Part shown: positions 54,481 to 63,102 of the stretch, piece after piece
Layout: every line of letters begins with the position of its first letter
Position numbering within the stretch: position 1 is the first letter of the stretch
The notes under the pieces: model-generated
The model's database searches: none
Told to the model about the DNA's origin: nothing
The model's input: only the letters and a program-made list of their open reading frames with translations
Translations under genes and position numbers: made by a program
Origin: Bacteroidales bacterium H3
GTDB lineage: Bacteria; Bacteroidota; Bacteroidia; Bacteroidales; Muribaculaceae
Direction of reading: 5' to 3'
Length of the DNA stretch: 64,000 nucleotides
Assembly: GCA_001701135.1 (NCBI GenBank)
Contig: DAAN01000019.1
Coordinates: 71,236-135,235 of the forward strand

Positions 54481-55461
54481 ATGAAGATAGGAAATGTCGA
54501 TTTAGGTGACCGCCCGGTGATGCTCGCTCCCATGGAGGATGTCACCGACGAGTCTTTCCGCCTGATTTGCAAAGAATTGGGCGCCGATATGACATATTCC
54601 GAATTCGTCTCGGCCGACGCACTGGTGCGCAACATCGCCGCCACCACCCGCAAACTCACCATCCATGAAGGTGAACGCCCCACAGCCATCCAGATATATG
54701 GCCGCGAAGTAGGGCCGATGGTCGAAGCCGCCCGCATCGTGGAGGAAGCCCGACCCGACATTCTCGACATAAATTTCGGCTGCCCCGTGAAAAAAGTGGC
54801 GGGGAAAGGTGCCGGCGCGGGCATGCTGCGCGATATCCCCAAGATGCTTGAAATCACAAGCGAAGTGGTAAAGGCCGTGAAAATACCTGTCACGGTGAAA
54901 ACCCGGCTGGGATGGGACCACGAATCGCGCATCATCGTCGACCTTGCAGAGCGATTGCAGGACTGCGGCATCAGCGCTCTCACCGTGCATGGCCGCACCC
55001 GCTCGCAGATGTATACCGGCGAGGCCGACTGGACCATGATCGCCCGGGTGAAAGAAAACCCGCGGCTCACAATTCCCGTAATCGGCAACGGCGACATCAC
55101 CTCCCCCGAAAAACTGGTGGAGGCGTTTGACCGCTACGGCGTCGACGGCGTGATGGTGGGCCGTGCCGCCATCGGTAACCCGTGGATTTTCAACGATATG
55201 AAGCAGACGCTGCTGCATGGCAGCGTGGTGCGGCCGCTCACTCTGGCCGAAAAATTCGCCATTCTGCGCCGCCAGATCGACGAAAGCATCAGCCGCATCG
55301 ACGAATACCGCGGAATCCTCCACATCCGACGCCACCTGGCCGTGTGCCGCCTGTTCAAGTCGATACCCAACTTCCGGGAAACGCGCATACGCATGCTCCG
55401 GGCCGACACCCGGGCCGAACTGGCATCCATTCTCGACTATGTAGAGAACTTACTCAACTGA
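54481..55461 (+). CDS. dusB: tRNA-dihydrouridine synthase
   Basis: 326 residues from the ATG at 54481 (MKIGNVDLGDRPVMLAPMEDVTD). FMN TIM barrel with APMEDVTDESFR, INFGCPVKKVAGKGAGAGML (key NFGCPVKKV and catalytic cysteine), VKTRLGWD and VHGRTRSQMYTG. Reduces uridine in tRNA. The ATG at 54445 is rejected since it precedes the promoter. The DUF2807 gene follows 18 bases later. Confidence 0.94.
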   Translation: MKIGNVDLGDRPVMLAPMEDVTDESFRLICKELGADMTYSEFVSADALVRNIAATTRKLTIHEGERPTAIQIYGREVGPMVEAARIVEEARPDILDINFGCPVKKVAGKGAGAGMLRDIPKMLEITSEVVKAVKIPVTVKTRLGWDHESRIIVDLAERLQDCGISALTVHGRTRSQMYTGEADWTMIARVKENPRLTIPVIGNGDITSPEKLVEAFDRYGVDGVMVGRAAIGNPWIFNDMKQTLLHGSVVRPLTLAEKFAILRRQIDESISRIDEYRGILHIRRHLAVCRLFKSIPNFRETRIRMLRADTRAELASILDYVENLLN

Positions 55462-55479
55462 AGACCCATCTTTTCCCTT

Positions 55480-56232
55480 ATGAAGTCAGTGAAAAAACAG
55501 ATTGCATCTCTCGCCTGTGTGCTCGCTGCTATCGCAGCGTTTGCAAGCTACGCCGCCGAAATCAAGCATTACGAACTGAAAGTGGGCGATTTCAGCCACC
55601 TATCGGTGGAGGACGGCATCAATGTCGAATACTATTGCAGCCCTGATTCGGCCGGCATGGCACTGTTCGACGCCCCGAAAGCCATCGCAGACCACATCAT
55701 CTTCGATTCATCCAAAGAAGGCAAGCTACTGATTCAAAAAGCATTTCACGGAAAAGACGAGCTGTCGCACAATCTCCCGACAGTGAAAGTCTATTCCCGA
55801 TTCCTCTCCCGCGTGCAAAACAGCGGCGACTCCACGGTGCGCGTGATGACCGTGGCACCAACCGACGAATTCAAGGCAACGGTAATAGGCAACGGCCGCC
55901 TTGTGATCAAAGGGCTGGAATGCACCAAGTTCGACGGCGCCATCAAGACCGGCAACGGAAATCTTGTGGTGAACGGACGATGCGACCGCGCCACCCTCAG
56001 CAACACCGGCGTTGGCAATATTCAGGCCGACAACCTCACGGCCCGCAACGCTTCGTGCCGCTTCTTCGGCACCGGCACCACCGGCGTGAATGCCATCGAA
56101 CAGCTGGTGATCAAGGGGATGTTTCCAGGCAAGCTCTATTACCGCGGAAAACCTGCCAAAATGAAAAACTACAGCATGGGGGTGAAAATCTACTCCATCG
56201 ACCATCCTGAAGAAGCCGAGGACGCCGACTAA
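55480..56232 (+). CDS. DUF2807 (head GIN domain) secreted protein
   Basis: 250 residues. Signal peptide (KKQIASLACVLAAIAAFASYAAE). The rest is a beta-helix-like region with repeated short strands: VKVYSRFLSRVQNSGDSTVRV (key N-SGDSTV), ATVIGNGRLVIKGL, AIKTGNGNLVVNGRCDRATLSNTGVGNI; the GNG/NTG turns are typical of DUF2807. Probably periplasmic or surface located; function not known. It overlaps no neighbour and is probably co-transcribed with dusB. Confidence 0.83.
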   Translation: MKSVKKQIASLACVLAAIAAFASYAAEIKHYELKVGDFSHLSVEDGINVEYYCSPDSAGMALFDAPKAIADHIIFDSSKEGKLLIQKAFHGKDELSHNLPTVKVYSRFLSRVQNSGDSTVRVMTVAPTDEFKATVIGNGRLVIKGLECTKFDGAIKTGNGNLVVNGRCDRATLSNTGVGNIQADNLTARNASCRFFGTGTTGVNAIEQLVIKGMFPGKLYYRGKPAKMKNYSMGVKIYSIDHPEEAEDAD

Positions 56233-56251
56233 CTCTCCAAACCGATCAGCA

Positions 56252-57730
56252 TTGAGTCAGGGTCTAAAATCGCTCACCGCAGGTTCCATAAAGTGGAACA
56301 TTATCGACAAAGTGTCGTCGCAGCTACTCTATGCTGTGACCGGCATAGTACTTGCGCGCCTGCTCTCGCAGGAAGATTTCGGACTGGTGGGCGCCGTGGC
56401 CGTGTTTCAGGCATTTGCCTCGCTCTTTGTCGACAGCGGATTCTCCTATGCCCTGATCCAGCGCAAGCATCCCACTCATCTCGACTATTCCACAGTGCTG
56501 TGGTTCAATCTGATAATGTCGGGAGCGCTCTATGTGGTGCTGTTTTTCGGGGCACCACTCATCGCCGACTGCTTCCAGGGCGACCAACGCATCATCCCCA
56601 TCAGTCGGGTTATGTTTGTCAGCTTCATCCTCAACGCGTCGGCCATAGTGCAGACCAACCGCCTGATGAAGCAGATGAAAGTGAAGATGGTGGCAGTATC
56701 GAATTCGGCGGGTCTCTTTGCCGGAGCAATAGTCGGCATATACCTTGCCGTGGCAGGCTACGGAGCCTGGGCCATCGTGTGGCAGACACTCACACTCAAC
56801 TTCACCAAGAGTCTGGTGCTCTGGCTCACCTCGGGCTGGACACCGCTGTGGCGGTTCTCCATGCAATCGCTCCGCAGCTTTTTCAGTGTGGGCAGCGGCA
56901 TGATGTTTTCGTCGTTTCTCAACGTGCTGTTTCAGAACATCTATTCATTCTTCATCGGAAACCGCGCGGGGCTCAGGCAATTAGGATATTACACCCAGGG
57001 CGACAAATGGAGCAAGATGGGCATATCGTCGATTTCGCAGGTACTCACATCCTCATTTCTGCCCGCGCTCTCCCAAGTGCAGGACGATCCGGAGCGCTTC
57101 GCTCGCGTCACCTCCAAGATGAACCGCTTCACCTCCTATCTGCTCTTTCCGGCCATGGGATTCCTGACCATTATGGCCGAACCGATATTTCATTTCCTTT
57201 TCGGGACGAAATGGGATCCATCCATTATTCTTTTCCAGCTGCTGCTCCTCAGGGGAGTATTCACAGTGCTCACGTCGCTGTATAACAACTATGTGATAGC
57301 GCTTGCCCGTACCCGTCTGGTAGTGGCCATGGAGACCCTGCGCGACGGCGCCGCCCTGCTCTTTCTCCTCTGCGCACTCCCGTTCGTAGCCGACACCCGT
57401 CCCGGCGATCCTGTCTGGGGCATACGTCTGCTGCTATGGGGACAGATTGCCGCATCGTTCATCGCCTGGCTTGTAATGGTAATCAAAACCGCCCCGGTGT
57501 GTGGCCGTCGTGTCGTAGATTTTCTGCGCGACTCGGCACCCTATCTTGCCGAGACAGTGGCAATCATGGCGCTGCTTTGGCTCGAAAGCCTGTTTGTCGC
57601 CGATGTGCTCCTGCTCCTCATAGTGCAGGCACTTACGGCGCTCGGAGCTTACACAGCCATCAACACAATCTTCGGTTCGGTGATACAGCGCGAGGTGCTC
57701 TGTTTCCTCCGAGGCAAAAAAATCGACTGA
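56252..57730 (+). CDS. Wzx-like lipopolysaccharide/polysaccharide flippase
   Basis: 492 residues, 12-14 membrane helices of the MOP superfamily. The N-terminal part reads SLTAGSIKWNIIDKVSSQLLYAVTGIVLARLLSQEDFGLVG (key ARLLSQEDFGLVG), typical of polysaccharide flippases. LGYYTQGDKWSKMGISSISQV is also characteristic. The start codon is TTG at 56252; no ATG fits. It moves lipid-linked sugar units across the inner membrane. It is not within an obvious glycosyltransferase cluster. Confidence 0.88.
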   Translation: MSQGLKSLTAGSIKWNIIDKVSSQLLYAVTGIVLARLLSQEDFGLVGAVAVFQAFASLFVDSGFSYALIQRKHPTHLDYSTVLWFNLIMSGALYVVLFFGAPLIADCFQGDQRIIPISRVMFVSFILNASAIVQTNRLMKQMKVKMVAVSNSAGLFAGAIVGIYLAVAGYGAWAIVWQTLTLNFTKSLVLWLTSGWTPLWRFSMQSLRSFFSVGSGMMFSSFLNVLFQNIYSFFIGNRAGLRQLGYYTQGDKWSKMGISSISQVLTSSFLPALSQVQDDPERFARVTSKMNRFTSYLLFPAMGFLTIMAEPIFHFLFGTKWDPSIILFQLLLLRGVFTVLTSLYNNYVIALARTRLVVAMETLRDGAALLFLLCALPFVADTRPGDPVWGIRLLLWGQIAASFIAWLVMVIKTAPVCGRRVVDFLRDSAPYLAETVAIMALLWLESLFVADVLLLLIVQALTALGAYTAINTIFGSVIQREVLCFLRGKKID

Positions 57731-57773
57731 AAATAATCAAAATATTCACTGACTTACCTCCAATTATTTAACT

Positions 57774-58634
57774 ATGAAAAAGTTACTAATGGCATGTGCC
57801 ACCGTCATCATCACATTGGCCGCCGTCGCCGACGAGCGCCTTTACGTGGAACTGCTCGACCGGGCCGACCGGGCCGTAGCCCGTCAGGACTGGACCGAGG
57901 CCGAAAAGTATCTCCGCGAAGCCATGCAGACCGAGCCGTCAAACCCCGCAAATGTCACTCTGCTCTCCAACTGCGGCATGTTTCAGTTTTATCGCGGCGA
58001 GGATTCTCTTGCCCTCCACACCCTCTCCGAAGCGCGTGCCATCGCCCCGACGTCACCTGTGATTCTGCGCAACCGCGCAAAAGTGCTCCGCCACATGTGT
58101 CGCACTGCCGACGCTCTCAAGGATTATGATCTGCTGGTGAAAATGGACTCGACAAGCTACGACACATACTTCGACCGCGGTTCCATGCTGTTGCTCTCGG
58201 GCGACACCGTGGCTGCCGCTTCGGATTTCGCCGTCATGGAGCGTCTGCGCCCCGATGATCCCAACACACTCATGTCGCTCGGCGTGCTCTACGCCAACAC
58301 CGGCCGACTCGATGACGCCCTGACCTACTACAACCGGCTGATCAAGACAACCGACACTCCCGACACTAAAATTCCCGCCGAAAAACGTGCGAAATATTAC
58401 ACCGCACGCGCCATGGTGCGTCTGGTAAAGGAAGATATGACCGAAGCGTCGACCGACATTGCCCGCGGTCTGGAACTCGACCCGGAGTCGGGTGAACTGT
58501 ATTTCTGCCGCGCCAATCTCAAGTTGCTGCAATATCAGGACGCCGACGCCAACGCCGATGCCGAGAAAGCCCGATCGTTAGGTGTGCCGCAGGAGCGCAT
58601 CAACGAACTGTTTCAAAGCGTCAGCTCGAAATAA
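57774..58634 (+). CDS. Tetratricopeptide-repeat protein, secreted
   Basis: 286 residues. A short signal peptide (KLLMACATVIITLAAVADE) is followed by five to six TPR units: for example WTEAEKYLREAMQTEPSNP, DALKDYDLLVKMDSTSYD, PNTLMSLGVLYANTGRLDDALTYYN. TPRs mediate protein contacts; the partner is unknown. It lies 43 bases after the flippase. Confidence 0.85.
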   Translation: MKKLLMACATVIITLAAVADERLYVELLDRADRAVARQDWTEAEKYLREAMQTEPSNPANVTLLSNCGMFQFYRGEDSLALHTLSEARAIAPTSPVILRNRAKVLRHMCRTADALKDYDLLVKMDSTSYDTYFDRGSMLLLSGDTVAAASDFAVMERLRPDDPNTLMSLGVLYANTGRLDDALTYYNRLIKTTDTPDTKIPAEKRAKYYTARAMVRLVKEDMTEASTDIARGLELDPESGELYFCRANLKLLQYQDADANADAEKARSLGVPQERINELFQSVSSK

Positions 58635-58679
58635 GAACCGGCCTTAGAGCGCGTTCCTTTCGCTTCTCTGACATATCAT

Positions 58680-59114
58680 TCAGCGGGATTTGCGGTGCAG
58701 CAACAGCACTGACAGATGCGGCGACACGAGCGCAGCAACCACCGTGCCGGCCACATCGGCAAGGAAATCGAAGGTGTCGCCTCCCCGGCCTGCATCCATC
58801 AAATCCTGAAGCACCTCGGTGAGGGCACCTGTCAGCGCCACGGCCACGGCGCCGAGCACCAGCACCATATTACGGCAACGGGGCAGGCGCCCGGTCTGTT
58901 CATAACGGCGCTGATACCACAAGTCGCGGTCGATGACCAGGCAGAACATCAGGCCGCCGAACATAAGGAAGTGCGCGACCTTGTCGGCATAAGGGATGAA
59001 CATGTCGGCTGTCACCGGCACAGGCCTGGGCGCCAGCGTAAGCCACAGTATCGCCAGCAGGCAGATGGCCGAGAGGAGTCCGGGATAGAATTTGCTTAGT
59101 AACGTTCCGTGCAT
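58680..59114 (-). CDS. VanZ-like family membrane protein
   Basis: 144 residues with four membrane helices. The VanZ pattern is visible: DKVAHFLMFGGLMFCL (key DKxxHFxxF) and ALTEVLQDLMDAGRGGDTFDFLADVAG (key E--Q-----R-GD--D--AD--G). Function of the family is unclear. Transcribed convergently with the TPR gene; a 14-bp tandem repeat lies in its leader. Confidence 0.87.
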   Translation of the reverse strand: MHGTLLSKFYPGLLSAICLLAILWLTLAPRPVPVTADMFIPYADKVAHFLMFGGLMFCLVIDRDLWYQRRYEQTGRLPRCRNMVLVLGAVAVALTGALTEVLQDLMDAGRGGDTFDFLADVAGTVVAALVSPHLSVLLLHRKSR

Positions 59115-59127
59115 AAATATCCTGTCT

Positions 59128-59169
59128 GAATGGAGATAAAAGAATGGAGATAAAAGAATGGGGATACAA
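59128..59169. repeat. 14-bp tandem repeat (about three copies) in the VanZ-like leader
   Basis: GAATGGAGATAAAA twice, then a diverged third unit (GAATGGGGATACAA), at 59128-59141, 59142-59155 and 59156-59169. It lies between the VanZ-like start codon and its -7 box. Confidence 0.85.
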
Positions 59170-59197
59170 AATTACTCATATTCGCCCATTCCGCAAA
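59167..59197 (-). promoter_or_regulatory. Promoter of the VanZ-like gene
   Basis: Minus strand: TTTG (59197-59194), 19-base spacer, TAATTTTG (59174-59167). The start site would be near 59160, so the tandem repeat is in the 5' leader. Confidence 0.8.
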
Positions 59198-59321
59198 ACC
59201 GTACACTGCCTCAGCAAGTTAAATACGTCAAAAACATAACTCCCTGTATAATAACAAAAGCAAAAACGCGCTCAACGGCACAAAAAAGCGACTCCCCGAC
59301 GCATTTTTGCAGAATTATTAG

Positions 59322-59329
59322 TATATTTG
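59322..59329 (+). promoter_or_regulatory. Promoter -7 box of ilvE
   Basis: Perfect TATATTTG; no -33 match at the expected distance. The ATG follows at 59367. The rest of 59200-59320 shows nothing recognisable. Confidence 0.6.
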
Positions 59330-59366
59330 CCAAAAATTAAAAACCGAACTCAAATTCTACCGCATA

Positions 59367-60395
59367 ATGACTGACACCGCTATCGACTGGTCAAACATCG
59401 GCTTCGGCTATATGCCCACCGACTACAATGTCCGCTGCTACTACCGCGACGGCAAATGGGGTGACATTGAAGTGTCAACCTCCGACAAAATCGAAATGCA
59501 CATCGCCGCCACCGCACTTCACTACGGTCAGGAAATTTTCGAAGGCCTCAAGGCTTTCCGCGGGAAAGATGGCAAAATCCGTATCTTTCGCCCCTGGGAA
59601 AACGCACGCCGCATCCGCGAATCGGCACGCGGCATCCTCATGGCTGAGATTCCCGAAGATAAATTCATCGAAATGGTCACTAAGGTGGTCGAGCTGAACG
59701 AACGCTTTGTGCCCCCCTACGGCTCCGGCGCCTCGCTCTATATCCGCCCCCTCGAAATCGGCATGAGCGCCCGCGTAGGCGTCAAACCTGCCGACGAATA
59801 TTGCTTTATGGTGCTCGTCACACCCGTAGGACCATACTTCAAGGGTGGATTCAAACCCACCAACATCTGCATCATGCGCCAGTATGACCGCGTGGCTCCC
59901 TGCGGCACAGGCCGTTGGAAAGTCGGCGGCAACTATGCCGCATCGCTCACCGCCGGCGAACACGCCCACGAACTCGGCTACTCCGCAGTGCTCTACCTCG
60001 ACCCCAAAGAGAAGAAATATCTCGACGAATGCGGCCCCGCCAATTTCTATGCCATCAAGGACGGTAAATATATCACTCCCAAGAGCGACTCTATCCTCCC
60101 GTCGATCACCAACGACACCCTGATGCAGCTTGCCCGCGATTTCGGCATGGAAGTGGAGCAGCGCCACATCACCGTCGACGAGATTCCCGATTTCCAGGAA
60201 GCAGCCGCCTGCGGCACCGCCGCCGTGACATCGCCCGTAGGCGAGATCGACGACCTCGACACAGGCAAGAAATATGTCATCGCCAAGGATGGCAAACCCG
60301 GACCGATCACCACCCGCTTTTACGACACACTCGAGGCTATCCGTCTCGGCGAGGCCGAAGACCCCCACGGATGGAATCTCGTGCTTGACATCTGA
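59367..60395 (+). CDS. ilvE: Branched-chain amino acid aminotransferase
   Basis: 342 residues, fold-type IV PLP enzyme. The PLP lysine is K185 in RWKVGGNYAASL, which resembles the eukaryotic-type CKMGGNYG site; GQEIFEGLKAFRG is near residue 55 and ECGPANFYAIKDG near 220. It interconverts Val, Leu and Ile with their keto acids. Its length and motifs fit the larger type II form rather than the about 300-residue E. coli IlvE. Confidence 0.94.
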   Translation: MTDTAIDWSNIGFGYMPTDYNVRCYYRDGKWGDIEVSTSDKIEMHIAATALHYGQEIFEGLKAFRGKDGKIRIFRPWENARRIRESARGILMAEIPEDKFIEMVTKVVELNERFVPPYGSGASLYIRPLEIGMSARVGVKPADEYCFMVLVTPVGPYFKGGFKPTNICIMRQYDRVAPCGTGRWKVGGNYAASLTAGEHAHELGYSAVLYLDPKEKKYLDECGPANFYAIKDGKYITPKSDSILPSITNDTLMQLARDFGMEVEQRHITVDEIPDFQEAAACGTAAVTSPVGEIDDLDTGKKYVIAKDGKPGPITTRFYDTLEAIRLGEAEDPHGWNLVLDI

Positions 60396-60422
60396 TTCAT
60401 CGCCCGGCACTTCGCCGGCATC

Positions 60423-60989
60423 ATGATCCTCATGTACGACTATCAACGTATCATAGATAAATATTATCCCGAAGGTTCTCCCCTTCGGGATATATATTTG
60501 ACCCATTGCCGGTCGGTGGCCGACAAGGCACTCGACATTGCCGACAGCTGCCGCCTTCCCGTCGACCGGGGAGACGTGGAAGCCGCTGCCATGCTCCATG
60601 ACATCGGCATCTTTCTCTGCAACGCACCGTCGATCCACTGCCACGGCACAGAGCACTATATGTGCCACGGATTTCTGGGCGCCGACCTGTTGCGTCGCGA
60701 AGGCGCGCCCGAAGAGTTGGCCCGCGTGGCCGAACGCCACACCGGCGCCGGCATCACACGCGAAGAGATCATTGCCGACGGCATGCCGCTGCCTCTCGAC
60801 CGCACATTCACACCCGAAACACTCCTCGAACGGCTGATCTGCTATGCCGACAAATTCTACTCCAAATCAGGCTCGCTCGACGAAAAACCGCTTCCCAAAG
60901 TGATGGTGCAGATGGCCCGATTCGGTCCCGAATCCTATGCCCGGTTCCAGGCTCTTCACCGTGAATTCTCGCAATGCGCCGAGGGTTAA
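60423..60989 (+). CDS. HD-domain phosphohydrolase-like protein
   Basis: 188 residues. HCRSVADKAL near residue 22, MLHDIGIFLCNAPSIHCHG (HD motif near 60) and VAERHTGAGIT form the metal-binding pattern of HD-domain proteins. The start could be this ATG or MYDYQRII four codons later. The substrate is unknown; nucleotide or tRNA phosphate hydrolysis are possibilities. It follows ilvE by 27 bases and ends in a good terminator. Confidence 0.85.
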   Translation: MILMYDYQRIIDKYYPEGSPLRDIYLTHCRSVADKALDIADSCRLPVDRGDVEAAAMLHDIGIFLCNAPSIHCHGTEHYMCHGFLGADLLRREGAPEELARVAERHTGAGITREEIIADGMPLPLDRTFTPETLLERLICYADKFYSKSGSLDEKPLPKVMVQMARFGPESYARFQALHREFSQCAEG

Positions 60990-61019
60990 AGATTGTTAAT
61001 AAAATATAAAACTTATAAT

Positions 61020-61054
61020 ATGGCCGTTTCAGAACTTTCTGGCGGCCATTTTTC
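61020..61054 (+). terminator. Intrinsic terminator after the HD-domain gene
   Basis: ATGGCCG (61020-61026) pairs with CGGCCAT (61043-61049), with a nested CAGAA/TTCTG stem in the loop, followed by a run of T. Confidence 0.85.
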
Positions 61055-61079
61055 ATGCGGTTTTCTCATTTATATTGCG

Positions 61080-61087
61080 TAAATTTG
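61080..61087 (+). promoter_or_regulatory. Promoter -7 box for the recJ leader RNA
   Basis: Perfect TAAATTTG directly after the upstream terminator; no good -33. The start site would be near 61094, which is 240 bases before the recJ ATG. Confidence 0.7.
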
Positions 61088-61093
61088 CAGTGT

Positions 61094-61318
61094 GGAGCAG
61101 TAGTGCCTCAGCAGTCGAGAGCGTTGCTTTCACTCTCCCTCTCCTGTCAAACAACAGGGAAATGCAGCCGATAAGTTAACCCGGCTGACACAACACCATG
61201 ATACTCACCCTGTAAGAGGGGTAGGCCGCGCCGTAAGAGCAAACGTCCGGGCGCAGCCATGCATGAGCGCTGTTTCCCTGCAGAAGCCGCACTGCGGCTT
61301 CATTAGCACCATGCTAAT
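61094..61318 (+). ncRNA. Structured leader or independent non-coding RNA upstream of recJ
   Basis: A 225-base stretch without an ORF, bounded by a promoter and the recJ start. It can form successive hairpins: GAGAG/CTCTC (61117/61133), CCTGT/ACAGG (61143/61154), CAGCCG/CGGCTG (61165/61182), GGCcGCGCC/GGCGCaGCC (61224-61232/61250-61258), GAAGCCGC/GCGGCTTC (61283/61294) and ATTAGCA/TGCTAAT (61302/61312). CAGGGAAA (from 61155) can alternatively pair with TTTCCCTG (61273-61280), suggesting exclusive folds. No named riboswitch or RNA family signature is recognised. There is no T-run at the end, so it may be the recJ 5' leader. Confidence 0.55.
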
Positions 61319-61333
61319 AAAAAAACAACATAA

Positions 61334-63061
61334 ATGACAGGTAAATGGAATTATTTACCCCTGACACAAAAAGAACAGCTGATCGAGACGGAGCTGGCAA
61401 AGCGCTTCGCCTCGGTCCCCCCTGTGAGCCAATTGCTGGTGGAGCGAGGGGTTACTTCAGAGGAAGAAGCTGACCGCTTCCTCCATCCTCAGCTGAAGAA
61501 CCTCCACGACCCGTTCCTTTTGCCCGACATGGATAAGGCTGTCGAAAGGCTCAACAGAGCCATGGGGTCCAAGGAGAAGATAATGGTATACGGCGACTAC
61601 GACGTCGACGGCACCACTGCCGTCGCGCTTGTCTACAAGTATCTCCAGAATTTCTACTCCAACATCGACTATTTCATCCCCACCCGCTACGAGGAGGGAT
61701 ATGGCATTTCGTCGGAAACCATCGACGATTTCGCACGTCAGGGTGTTAAACTCGTCATCATTCTCGACTGTGGCATAAAGGCCAACGTCGAAATCGCCCA
61801 TGCGCGCGAGCATGGAATCGACTTCATCATCTGCGACCATCACGTCCCCGACGACGAGCTGCCGCAGGCTGTGGCTATCCTCAATCCGAAGATGCCCGGC
61901 TCAACCTATCCTTGCCCGCACCTGTCGGGGTGTGGCGTGGGATATAAACTGATGCAGGCGTTCTCCATCAGCAACGGCATCCCGCAGGCCGACCTCGAAG
62001 GGATGCTCGACCTGGTGGCCGTGTCGATCGCAGCTGACATCGTTCCGATGGTCGATGAAAACCGCGTTATGACTTTCTACGGGCTGCGGCGTCTCAACTC
62101 CAATCCCAACATGGGGCTGAGAGCCATAATCCGCATCTGCGGCCTCACCGGCAAAGAGATCACCATCTCCGACGTAATATTCAAAATCGGCCCGCGCATC
62201 AACGCTTCGGGCCGCATGCAGAGCGGCCGCGAGGCTGTGGACCTGCTGGTAAGCCGCGACATCACCGACGCATACCAGAAAGCCCGCAACATCGACCAGT
62301 ATAACAAGGACCGCAAGGAACTTGACCGGCGCATCACCGAGGAGGCCAACGCAATCCTCTCGCAGCGGATCGAGGCCGGCAGCAACAAGAAGTCGATTGT
62401 GATCTTCAACAAAGACTGGCACAAAGGCATCATAGGCATCGTGGCATCGCGCCTTACCGAGCTTTATTATAAGCCGTCGGTGGTGCTGACACTTTCCAAC
62501 GGACTTGCCACCGGCTCGTCGCGATCGGTGCAGGGCTTCGACATCTATGCCGCCGTTGATTCCACACGCGATCTGCTCGAGAATTTCGGCGGTCACACCT
62601 ATGCCGTGGGGCTGTCGCTCAAAGAGGAGAATATCCCCGAATTCACACGTCGCTTTGAAGAATATGTGTCGGCCAACATCCTCCCCTCGCAGCTCAAACC
62701 CACCTACGAAATCGACGCCTATCTCACTTTCAGTGAAATCACTCCCGAACTGATCGCCACTCTCAGGCGTTTCAATCCTTTCGGGCCGGGCAACAACAAA
62801 CCGGTGTTCTGCACCCGCAATGTGATCGATTTCGGCACCTCCAAACTTGTAGGGCGCCAGCTTGAGCATATCAAACTCGAACTTGTCGACGACACATCAG
62901 GCAAAGTGTTCAACGGCATCGCTTTCAACAAAGCCGAGCTGTTTCCCGCCATCCATGCCGGGAAACGCATGAACATATGCTACACCATCGAGGACAATAA
63001 ACACCATTCCGCCCAAAACGCCATCCAGCTCCAGATCAAGGAGATACAGATTTTGCCTTGA
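61334..63061 (+). CDS. recJ: Single-stranded-DNA-specific exonuclease RecJ
   Basis: 575 residues, DHH-family 5'-3' exonuclease in recombination repair. Metal-binding motifs: VYGDYDVDGTTAVAL near 85-99 (key DYDVDG), ILDCGIKANVEIAHA near 140, ICDHHVPDDELP near 165 (DHH), and a C-terminal DHHA1 part with NFGGHTYAVGLSL (GGH) near 420. Full length. It follows a 240-base structured leader. Confidence 0.96.
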   Translation: MTGKWNYLPLTQKEQLIETELAKRFASVPPVSQLLVERGVTSEEEADRFLHPQLKNLHDPFLLPDMDKAVERLNRAMGSKEKIMVYGDYDVDGTTAVALVYKYLQNFYSNIDYFIPTRYEEGYGISSETIDDFARQGVKLVIILDCGIKANVEIAHAREHGIDFIICDHHVPDDELPQAVAILNPKMPGSTYPCPHLSGCGVGYKLMQAFSISNGIPQADLEGMLDLVAVSIAADIVPMVDENRVMTFYGLRRLNSNPNMGLRAIIRICGLTGKEITISDVIFKIGPRINASGRMQSGREAVDLLVSRDITDAYQKARNIDQYNKDRKELDRRITEEANAILSQRIEAGSNKKSIVIFNKDWHKGIIGIVASRLTELYYKPSVVLTLSNGLATGSSRSVQGFDIYAAVDSTRDLLENFGGHTYAVGLSLKEENIPEFTRRFEEYVSANILPSQLKPTYEIDAYLTFSEITPELIATLRRFNPFGPGNNKPVFCTRNVIDFGTSKLVGRQLEHIKLELVDDTSGKVFNGIAFNKAELFPAIHAGKRMNICYTIEDNKHHSAQNAIQLQIKEIQILP

Positions 63062-63102
63062 GGCCCCATCCCACAAAAAATGCCAACGCAGGGGTCTGGG
63101 AA

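Noticed and set aside
59475..60740. 421-codon minus-strand ORF opposite ilvE and the HD gene
   Set aside because: Low-complexity shadow translation; the plus strand has well-supported genes.
61094..61318. Known RNAs (RNase P, tmRNA, SRP RNA, cobalamin or TPP riboswitch)
   Set aside because: None of their hallmark conserved blocks were found by eye; 6S RNA could not be excluded but the overall long-hairpin shape was not convincing.
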